DNA from: Treponema sp. | GTDB taxonomy: Bacteria; Spirochaetota; Spirochaetia; Treponematales; Breznakiellaceae | DNA length: 5,336 nucleotides | Reading direction: 5' to 3' | Assembly (NCBI GenBank): GCA_031256115.1 | Contig: JAIRRF010000114.1 | Span: 1-5,336 of the forward strand | Part shown: positions 1-5,336 of the stretch, in pieces | Numbering within the stretch: the first letter of the stretch is position 1 | Layout: each line of letters starts with the position of its first letter | The notes under the pieces: model-generated | Database searches by the model: none | Told to the model about the DNA's origin: nothing | What the model saw: the letters and a program-made list of their open reading frames with translations, nothing else | Made by a program: the position numbers and the translations under genes

Positions 1-1
1 C

Positions 2-379
2 GGGGACGAAATTGTCCTGGCGGATGCCTTTTTTCCCGGCAATACCTTTAATTCCAGGGTAATCAGAGCAGACGGAATACGGATTCCTGCCCTTCTGGAC
101 GGGATTTTAGCCCTGCTTAACCTGGATTCTTACGTTCCTAACCCGGTATTTATGATGGCCCCGGTCCCCGGAGACAATCTTGACCCGGAAACGGAAAAAT
201 CTTTCCGCACTGCAATCGACAAATATTGGCCGCAAACTCCTCCGATAGAAAAAATAGAACGATTTGCCTTCTATGACCGCTGCAAACAGGCCTATGCGGT
301 GGTAATGACCGGAGAAACCGTAAAATACGGCAATATTATACTGAAAAAGGGGGTTATTCCGCTGGGAAAAACCGTGTAA
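2..379 (+). CDS. fucU: L-fucose mutarotase FucU, 3' portion (5' end cut by window edge)
   Basis: RbsD/FucU-family mutarotase that interconverts the alpha and beta anomers of L-fucose in the cytoplasm, feeding the isomerase. The reading frame is open from base 2, giving 125 residues and a TAA stop. The fragment starts at GDEIVLADAFFP, matching the family GHGDE segment about 22 residues into E. coli FucU. The conserved histidine just before it falls off the window; base 1 (c) would fit the third base of a CAC codon. Further family motifs are RVIRADG, LDSYVPNPVFMM, the ERFAFYDR segment and the C-terminal KYGNIILKKGV, whose Tyr-Gly-Asn belongs to the active site of this fold. The ATG at 152 is internal and should not be taken as the start, because similarity to FucU continues upstream of it. 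The gene lies directly before the LacI regulator and fucI, which favours fucose over ribose (RbsD) as substrate. Identification is firm; only the N-terminus is unknown. Confidence 0.93.
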   Translation, partial: GDEIVLADAFFPGNTFNSRVIRADGIRIPALLDGILALLNLDSYVPNPVFMMAPVPGDNLDPETEKSFRTAIDKYWPQTPPIEKIERFAFYDRCKQAYAVVMTGETVKYGNIILKKGVIPLGKTV

Positions 380-388
380 ACGTTTACA
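375..388. promoter_or_regulatory. Probable LacI-family operator (perfect 14-bp palindrome)
   Basis: TGTAAACGTTTACA is a perfect inverted repeat with a central CG step, the hallmark of LacI/GalR-family operators and close to the CcpA cre consensus. It overlaps the TAA stop of fucU and ends 18 bases before the regulator's ATG, so autoregulation by the adjacent LacI protein is the natural inference. The regulator's recognition helix (STATVSRVL) and its hinge leucine agree with binding such a CG-centred site. I found no second copy in the window, and none ahead of fucI. A clear promoter next to it could not be identified; an upstream promoter with the operator acting as a roadblock is also possible. 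Confidence 0.72.
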
Positions 389-406
389 TCCTTCCGGATT
401 TATAGC

Positions 407-1507
407 ATGGGTACAACAATTAGGGATGTGGCATCCGAGGCGGGAGTTTCCACCGCCACGGTTTCCAGGGTTTTGGCAAAGTTCTCAGGCGATTCCCTGG
501 ACGGCGGAAGTTTCCTGCCGGTGGCTGAAAAGACTCAGCTCCGGGTATTGGATGCCGTAAGCCGGCTGGACTACCGGATCAATTACACCGCCCGGGGTCT
601 TAAAACCCAATCAACCATGATGGTGGCGGTAATTTTTCCGGAACTGGCCAACGATTTTTTTATGAACGTGGCGGAAGGAATTGAACAGGAATTAAACAGC
701 CGGGCTTATACAATGCTGATGGCTTCGTCACTAAATTCCATTGAGGAGGAAAAAAAGCGGATTGCCATGCTGGCAGAGCGGATGGTAGACGGTATGATAA
801 TAACCCCCACAGGAACACGGGGAGACCACCTTCAGGCTCTGGCCGATCAGGGACTGCCCCTGGTTATGGTGGATCGGATCGTGGAAGGGACCAACCTGGA
901 TGCGGTAACATCCGATAACGAAGGAGGGACTTTTCAGCTTACCAGGGCCCTTCTGGCAGACGGTTTTAGACGCATCGCCTTTGTGGGAGGGGAAATAACC
1001 TTGTCCAGTGCCAGGGAACGGCTTTCCGGTTTCGGCAGAGCCCTGGCGGAGGCAGGAATAAAGCCGGATCCTTCCTTAATCTGTCTGGGGGGCATGGAGA
1101 TAGAGGACGGCTATGAACACATGAGAAGACTCTTACAGAGGCCCGAAGCGCCGGAAGCAATGGTGGCGGTAAACCTGCTGGTCCATCTGGGAATGGAACG
1201 CTGTCTTCTGGACTTCAATCCGGACGGCATGGGAAAAGAGCCGGTAATCGCCGGTTTTGACGAATCCTGGTTCACTACCTTCTTACCGGCCTGCCGCTAT
1301 ACTGCCGCCCAGGATGCGGTTGGTATGGGACGATGCGCGGGCCGGAGGATCATCGAAAAAATCCGGGAAAAGAAATCGGGAAACGGAAGTCCTGAAGGAA
1401 AAACAGGAGAAACAATAATCCGGCTTCCCGTAGCCATAAACCGGTCGGATAAGATTAACACAAAACAAAACAATAATTTATATTATGGAGGAAAAACATG
1501 GCAGTAA
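407..1507 (+). CDS. LacI/GalR-family transcriptional regulator, probable fucose operon repressor
   Basis: DNA-binding regulator of 366 residues. The N-terminal helix-turn-helix is clear ([20 protein letters not shown], residues 4-23). The hinge helix (NYTARGLKT, residues 59-67) carries the leucine (L65) that this family inserts into the minor groove at the operator centre. Residues from about 71 to 345 form the periplasmic-binding-protein-like sugar-sensing core, with [31 protein letters not shown] (R203) and [10 protein letters not shown] (D285). Two features are odd. About ten extra residues (near 24-37) sit between the second and third helices of the DNA-binding domain. The last 18 residues (349-366) come from AT-rich DNA that also serves as the fucI leader. 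ATG 407 was chosen because MGTTIRDVA is a normal family start; only a weak GGA (396-398) precedes it, suggesting low expression. It lies between fucU and fucI, so control of fucose genes is inferred; the true effector is not shown by sequence. Confidence 0.92.
   Translation: MGTTIRDVASEAGVSTATVSRVLAKFSGDSLDGGSFLPVAEKTQLRVLDAVSRLDYRINYTARGLKTQSTMMVAVIFPELANDFFMNVAEGIEQELNSRAYTMLMASSLNSIEEEKKRIAMLAERMVDGMIITPTGTRGDHLQALADQGLPLVMVDRIVEGTNLDAVTSDNEGGTFQLTRALLADGFRRIAFVGGEITLSSARERLSGFGRALAEAGIKPDPSLICLGGMEIEDGYEHMRRLLQRPEAPEAMVAVNLLVHLGMERCLLDFNPDGMGKEPVIAGFDESWFTTFLPACRYTAAQDAVGMGRCAGRRIIEKIREKKSGNGSPEGKTGETIIRLPVAINRSDKINTKQNNNLYYGGKTWQ
1487..1491 (+). promoter_or_regulatory. Ribosome binding site of fucI, inside the regulator gene
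   Basis: GGAGG lies 6 bases before the fucI ATG at 1498, a strong Shine-Dalgarno match that fixes the start. It is within the last codons of the LacI gene, whose TAA stop (1505-1507) lies just past the fucI start, so translation of the two genes is probably coupled. Confidence 0.85.
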
Positions 1508-3291
1508 ACCGTTATCGCGGCGCATATCCCAAAATCGGGATTAGGCCCACCATTGACGCCCGGCGGGGCCCCGTAAAGGTCAGGGAATCTTTGGAAGACC
1601 AGTGCATGAATATGGCCAAAGCGGCCAGGGACTTATTTGAAAAGAATTTGCGATACTCCAACGGCGAACCGGTTCAGGTAGTTATTTCCGATACCACCAT
1701 AGGAAGGGTGCCGGAAGCGGCGGCCTCTGCCGACAAGTTTCGCAGGGAGGGGGTGGACATCACCCTGACCGTAACACCCTGCTGGTGCTATGGTTCGGAA
1801 ACCATGGACATGGATCCTTCAACAATAAAAGGAGTTTGGGGATTTAACGGGACCGAGAGGCCCGGAGCGGTATACCTTGCCTCGGTGTTGGCAGCCCATG
1901 CCCAGAAAGGACTTCCCGCCTTTGGTATTTACGGCCATGATGTGCAGAATGCGGACGATACGGGCATTCCCGGGGACGTGCAGGAAAAACTGCTCCGCTT
2001 TGGCAGGGCCGCAATAGCCGCCGCTACCATGAGAGGAAAAAGTTACCTCCAAATCGGCTCGATCTGTATGGGCATCGCCGGATCAATCATTAATCCCGAA
2101 TTTTTTGAAGAATACCTGGGAATGCGGGTAGAAAGCGTGGATGAAATAGAGATTATACGCCGTATGGAAAACGGCATCTATGACGAAAAAGAATATCAAA
2201 AAGCCCTGGCCTGGACCAAACAGAACTGCAAGGAAGGCTTTGATAAAAATTCGCCGGAACTTCAACGATCACGGGCAGAGCAGGATAAGGCCTGGGAATT
2301 TGTGGTAAAAATGATGTGCATCATCAAGGATCTGTACAACGGCAATCCCAATCTGCCTGCGGGTTTTGAAGAAGAAATGCTGGGCCATAACGCCATTGCC
2401 GGAGGTTTCCAGGGACAGCGGCAGTGGACAGATTTTTATCCCAATTGCGATTTCCCCGAATCCATGCTTAACACTTCTTTTGACTGGGAAGGTGCCCGGG
2501 AGCCCTACATCCTGGCCACAGAAAACGATACCCTGAATGCGGCGGGGATGCTCTTTGGAAAACTCCTTACCGGTACGGCCCAGATCTTTGCGGATGTCAG
2601 AACCTATTGGAGCCCGGAAGCGGTTAAACGAGCCACCGGATACGATCTAACCGGTGTTGCCAAAGATTCCGGAGGCTTCCTCCATCTCATCAATTCCGGA
2701 GCGGCCTGTCTCGATACCTGCGGGGAAATGAAAGACTCAAACGGCAAGGGCATCATGAAACCCTTCTGGGAGATAAATGAAGCGGATCAGAAAGCATGTC
2801 TTGAGGCTTCAACCTGGAACCCGGCGGACTTTGGATATTTCCGGGGCGGCGGTTTTTCTTCCCGGTTCCTTACCAGGGCGGAAATGCCCGTAACCATGAG
2901 CCGTGTTAATCTGGTAAAAGGCCTGGGGCCGGTGATTCAGATTGCGGAAGGCTGGACGGTGAATCTGCCGGACAACATTTCGGAAATACTGTGGAAGCGG
3001 ACCGATTATACCTGGCCCTGTACCTGGTTTGCTCCCAGAGTAACCGGTATGGGGGCTTTTAAGACAGCCTATGATGTGATGAACAACTGGGGGGCCAACC
3101 ACGGTTCAATTTCCTATGGCCACATCGGAGCGGATTTGATCTCCCTTTGTTCAATCCTGCGAATCCCCGTGTGTATGCACAATGTTCCGGAAGAACAGAT
3201 CTTCCGGCCAAGTTTCTGGAGCGCCTTTGGTATGGACAGGGAAGGGGCGGATTACAGGGCCTGTTCCGTATTGGGACCCATGTACAAGTAG
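1498..3291 (+). CDS. fucI: L-fucose isomerase
   Basis: Cytoplasmic Mn-dependent ketol isomerase converting L-fucose to L-fuculose; enzymes of this family also accept D-arabinose. At 597 residues it is close to E. coli FucI (591) and looks intact. The N1, N2 and C-terminal domains run in order. Recognisable segments are [22 protein letters not shown] near the start, [14 protein letters not shown] (about 94-107), [34 protein letters not shown] and [14 protein letters not shown]. The three metal ligands are present: E342 in ATEND, D366 in FADVRTYW and H535 in WGANHG, corresponding to E337, D361 and H528 of E. coli. The C-terminus ([13 protein letters not shown] to GPMYK) also follows the family. 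ATG 1498 has a strong ribosome binding site and gives the expected N-terminus. It overlaps the end of the regulator by 10 bases and is followed after 16 bases by the kinase, so the genes are very likely co-transcribed. Confidence 0.97.
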   Translation: MAVNRYRGAYPKIGIRPTIDARRGPVKVRESLEDQCMNMAKAARDLFEKNLRYSNGEPVQVVISDTTIGRVPEAAASADKFRREGVDITLTVTPCWCYGSETMDMDPSTIKGVWGFNGTERPGAVYLASVLAAHAQKGLPAFGIYGHDVQNADDTGIPGDVQEKLLRFGRAAIAAATMRGKSYLQIGSICMGIAGSIINPEFFEEYLGMRVESVDEIEIIRRMENGIYDEKEYQKALAWTKQNCKEGFDKNSPELQRSRAEQDKAWEFVVKMMCIIKDLYNGNPNLPAGFEEEMLGHNAIAGGFQGQRQWTDFYPNCDFPESMLNTSFDWEGAREPYILATENDTLNAAGMLFGKLLTGTAQIFADVRTYWSPEAVKRATGYDLTGVAKDSGGFLHLINSGAACLDTCGEMKDSNGKGIMKPFWEINEADQKACLEASTWNPADFGYFRGGGFSSRFLTRAEMPVTMSRVNLVKGLGPVIQIAEGWTVNLPDNISEILWKRTDYTWPCTWFAPRVTGMGAFKTAYDVMNNWGANHGSISYGHIGADLISLCSILRIPVCMHNVPEEQIFRPSFWSAFGMDREGADYRACSVLGPMYK

Positions 3292-3294
3292 TAC

Positions 3295-3300
3295 AGGAAG
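3295..3300 (+). promoter_or_regulatory. Ribosome binding site deciding the kinase start at 3308
   Basis: AGGAAG sits 7 bases before ATG 3308, in the 16-base gap after the fucI stop. It supports 3308 as the kinase start over the in-frame ATG at 3182, which lies inside fucI and would add 42 residues not typical of FGGY kinases. Confidence 0.8.
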
Positions 3301-3307
3301 ACAAAGT

Positions 3308-4849
3308 ATGGAATATGCCGTTGCGGTAATTGACATTGGAATGACCAACAAAAAGATCGCCGTTTATGATGAGGCCCTGCGCCAACTGGATGCAAGGTAT
3401 CAAAACTTTGCCCCAAAAATCGTAAACGGCCTGGAAACACACGATCTTGAAGGTATGGAAGCATGGTTTTGCTCCTGTCTGAAAGATTTTGCCGCCCGCT
3501 ATCCGGTCAAAGCTCTGGCTGTTACTACCCACGGCGCTACCTTTGTCTGCACAGGGAAGGACGGAAAAGCTTCCATTCCCTGTGTGTACTATACCCATGA
3601 ACCGGGAGAAGATTTTCACCGCCGCTTCTATGAACAATTCGGGGAACCAAAAAAACTACAGGAACGGACCGGAACTCCGGTATTCAAGGCGATGATCAAC
3701 GCCGCCAAATATCTTTTCTTTGCCAAAGAACAGTTCCCCGGCGGGTTCAAAGATAACCAACACATACTTCCGTATCCTCAATACTGGGGATTGCGCTTTA
3801 CCGGAAATACAGGCGCCGAGTGTACCCATATGGGAAATCATAATTACCTTTGGGATTATATTGATCAGAGCCTTTCTTCGGTTGCCAAAGACTTGAGTGT
3901 AGCTTCTCTTATTCCTGCTAAAGTAAATAATTCCTGGGATATTTTGGGCACCGTAAACGACGACTTTGCCGGACGTTCGGGATTGTCCAAAGACACCATT
4001 GTTACCATGGGAATCCATGATTCCAACTCGTCCCTGCTTCCACACTTTGCAAAGAAAGGGGAGGGGGGCTTTATTCTCAATTCCACCGGTACCTGGTGCG
4101 TAATTATGAATCCGGTGGAACACTACGGCTTTACTCCGGATGAACTGGGCAAGGTGGTATTTTTTAACATCTCCGCTTTCGGCAAACCCGTAAAAACAGC
4201 AATCTTCCTTGGAGGCATGGAATTTGACACATGGTCTAAACTTATAATGAAAGGTCATAACAGGACGGATATTCCCGGATGGAACGAAACTTTATACCGT
4301 TCCATCCTGGAAGAAAAAAAGATTTTTCTCTTGCCTGAGTTAACTCCCGGTTCGGGGCAGTTCCCGAATTCCAGGGCGCGGGTGGCAGAAAACGGTATGG
4401 ACTATTACTTCGATACCATGAAGGGCCCGGATTCTTTTCCTCCTTGTTTTACAGACTATGATACGGCTTTTGCGGCGCTTCGTATTTCTCTGGTAATGCA
4501 GACACAAACAGCGCTTGAACGAACAGGTTTGCGGCAGGGACAGGAAATATATACAGAAGGAGGCTTCCGAAAGGATGAATCATACAACCGGCTTTTATCT
4601 TCGGCTTTTCCCGGCAGCCGGGTTTTCCTTACCGACATTGCCGAAGCCACCGCTTTGGGAGCTGCCATGACCGCTAAAATGGCGCTGACAAATAAATCCC
4701 TGTCGGTATTGTCCGAAGACTTTGAGATTGAATACCGGGAAACGGAGAAATCGGAGTTTCCGGAACTGGAGACCTACCGTGCGGTTTGGCTTGCAAAAGC
4801 GGAAAACAGGGAGGGACAGGAGCCTGTCGAAGAGGCGGTGTATACATGA
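3308..4849 (+). CDS. FGGY-family carbohydrate kinase, probable L-fuculokinase
   Basis: Sugar kinase of 513 residues that by context phosphorylates L-fuculose to L-fuculose 1-phosphate with ATP in the cytoplasm. The N-terminal ATPase-fold domain opens with VAVIDIGMTNKK (D9, G11, T13), the first phosphate-binding loop, followed by LAVTTHGATFV. The catalytic base is expected at D238 in MGIHDSNSS. The C-terminal domain begins with the second phosphate loop NSTGTW (258-263). It carries the adenosine-binding TEGGFRKD (416-423) and EATALGAAM (446-454) segments. All core catalytic motifs are therefore present. The protein departs clearly from E. coli FucK (482 residues) in most of its length: GMTN replaces GATN, HDSNSS replaces HDTQFA, and the C-terminal tail is longer and acidic. 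It seems to belong to a different FGGY subfamily, nearer to rhamnulokinase-like or uncharacterised members. The fuculokinase role rests on position directly after fucI. Its end overlaps the ABC ATPase start (ATGA), indicating translational coupling. Confidence 0.9.
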   Translation: MEYAVAVIDIGMTNKKIAVYDEALRQLDARYQNFAPKIVNGLETHDLEGMEAWFCSCLKDFAARYPVKALAVTTHGATFVCTGKDGKASIPCVYYTHEPGEDFHRRFYEQFGEPKKLQERTGTPVFKAMINAAKYLFFAKEQFPGGFKDNQHILPYPQYWGLRFTGNTGAECTHMGNHNYLWDYIDQSLSSVAKDLSVASLIPAKVNNSWDILGTVNDDFAGRSGLSKDTIVTMGIHDSNSSLLPHFAKKGEGGFILNSTGTWCVIMNPVEHYGFTPDELGKVVFFNISAFGKPVKTAIFLGGMEFDTWSKLIMKGHNRTDIPGWNETLYRSILEEKKIFLLPELTPGSGQFPNSRARVAENGMDYYFDTMKGPDSFPPCFTDYDTAFAALRISLVMQTQTALERTGLRQGQEIYTEGGFRKDESYNRLLSSAFPGSRVFLTDIAEATALGAAMTAKMALTNKSLSVLSEDFEIEYRETEKSEFPELETYRAVWLAKAENREGQEPVEEAVYT

Positions 4850-5336
4850 ATAATCTTATAGTAGAAATGAAGGGAATACATAAACAATTTCCCGGAGTAA
4901 AGGCCCTTAATGACTGTAGTTTTACGCTAAAGCCCGGTGAAGTTCACGGGCTGGTCGGCGAGAACGGCGCCGGAAAGTCAACCCTGATGAAGATCCTGGC
5001 CGGGATATACAAAAAAGAAAATGGAAGTATTCTTATCAAGGGCGAAGAGGTTGATTTTCATAATACCAAGCAGGCCCAATCAAAGGGGATCAGTATCATA
5101 CACCAGGAGCTTAACCTGATGCGCCATTTGACTGCCGCCCAGAATATTTTTATAGGTCGGGAACATAAAAAAGGATTGGCCTTTCTGGTTGACGACGGCG
5201 ACATAAACCGCAAATCGGAGGAACTGTTTAAGCGAATAAACCTTCAGCTTGATCCGGCAGTACAGGTTGCAAACCTTACCGTTGCCCAGCAGCAGATGAT
5301 AGAAATTGCCAAGGCAGTTTCCCACAGTTTTGACGT
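4846..5336 (+). CDS. Sugar ABC transporter ATP-binding protein (RbsA/MglA/XylG type), 5' portion cut by window edge
   Basis: Energy-coupling ATPase of a ribose-type (CUT2) sugar importer, acting on the cytoplasmic face of the membrane. About 163 residues are present; full members have two ATPase halves and about 500 residues, so only most of the first half is seen. The start MNNLIVEMKGIHKQFPGVKALNDCSF is typical. Walker A is GENGAGKST (38-46), the Q-loop is in IIHQELNLM (Q87), and AQNIFIGRE is a usual subfamily motif. The signature region is LTVAQQQMIEIAKAVS (144-159), the AQQQ form normal for this subfamily in place of SGGQ. Walker B lies beyond the window. ATG 4846 overlaps the kinase stop by 4 bases; a weak AGAGG (4831-4835) precedes it at 10 bases, so coupled translation is likely. 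Context suggests L-fucose or a related sugar as cargo, and permease and binding-protein genes are expected downstream, but substrate cannot be read from the ATPase. Confidence 0.94.
   Translation, partial: MNNLIVEMKGIHKQFPGVKALNDCSFTLKPGEVHGLVGENGAGKSTLMKILAGIYKKENGSILIKGEEVDFHNTKQAQSKGISIIHQELNLMRHLTAAQNIFIGREHKKGLAFLVDDGDINRKSEELFKRINLQLDPAVQVANLTVAQQQMIEIAKAVSHSFD

Noticed and set aside
337..342. TATACT as a -10 box for the regulator, inside fucU.
   Set aside because: No acceptable -35 lies 16-18 bases upstream, and the bases encode the conserved GNIILKK segment of FucU, so coding constraint explains them.
152..379. A small 75-residue gene starting at ATG 152.
   Set aside because: The frame is open to the window edge and FucU similarity continues upstream, so this ATG is an internal methionine of a truncated fucU.
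388..399. ATCC-TTCC-GGAT mini-hairpin before the regulator ATG.
   Set aside because: A 4-bp stem is expected by chance and is too weak to act as a terminator or a convincing translational control element.
1455..1484. Promoter-like pair TTAACA and TATATT with an 18-base spacer before fucI.
   Set aside because: Transcription would start at about 1490-1492, within or past the GGAGG, leaving fucI without its ribosome binding site. The match is likely a product of the AT-rich stretch, though a leaderless transcript cannot be ruled out.
3182..3307. A start for the kinase at ATG 3182, inside fucI, giving a 555-residue protein.
   Set aside because: The added 42 residues overlap the conserved FucI C-terminus in another frame and do not look like an FGGY N-terminus. 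ATG 3308 has AGGAAG at 7 bases and begins right at the VAVIDIG motif.
3059..3637. Minus-strand open frame of 192 codons crossing the fucI-kinase junction.
   Set aside because: It is antisense to two well-supported genes and its translation shows no recognisable domain, so it is a shadow frame.
3656..4258. Minus-strand open frame of 200 codons opposite the kinase.
   Set aside because: It lies wholly antisense to conserved kinase motifs, including the catalytic Asp and phosphate loop, and shows no family features of its own.

Overview
This window carries part of an L-fucose catabolism and uptake operon, all on the + strand and almost gapless. In order it holds the 3' end of an L-fucose mutarotase gene (fucU), a LacI-family regulator, a full-length L-fucose isomerase (fucI), an FGGY-family sugar kinase that most likely acts as the L-fuculokinase, and the 5' end of a duplicated-type sugar ABC transporter ATPase (RbsA/MglA/XylG class). 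The calls rest on family motifs read directly in the translations. fucI and fucU resemble their E. coli counterparts through most of their length.

Layout: fucU ends at 379. A perfect 14-bp palindrome (375-388), of the kind bound by LacI-family proteins, overlaps its stop codon and precedes the regulator (407-1507). The regulator's last codons overlap the start of fucI (1498-3291), and the fucI ribosome binding site lies inside the regulator gene. The kinase follows after 16 bases (3308-4849), and the ABC ATPase (4846 to the window edge) overlaps it by 4 bases (ATGA). No gene-free stretch exceeds about 30 bases. I found no RNA genes, mobile elements, CRISPR repeats or clear terminators.

Inferred pathway: an ABC importer brings in L-fucose (permease and binding protein expected downstream of the window). 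FucU interconverts the alpha and beta anomers, FucI converts L-fucose to L-fuculose, and the kinase makes L-fuculose 1-phosphate. The aldolase that would complete the pathway (FucA type) is not in the window. The LacI-type protein probably represses the set until a sugar ligand is present. A related substrate such as D-arabinose, which FucI-type isomerases can also use, cannot be excluded.

Organism: a bacterium with roughly balanced base composition. Coupling a LacI regulator and a ribose-type ABC importer to fucI/fucU, instead of the enteric FucR activator and FucP permease, argues against enterobacteria. It would fit a gut-associated spirochaete (Treponema-like) or a Firmicute, but this is a weak guess. 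The window looks like a regular metabolic operon. The points worth checking are the operator, the unusual DNA-binding domain and C-terminal tail of the regulator, and the divergent kinase.
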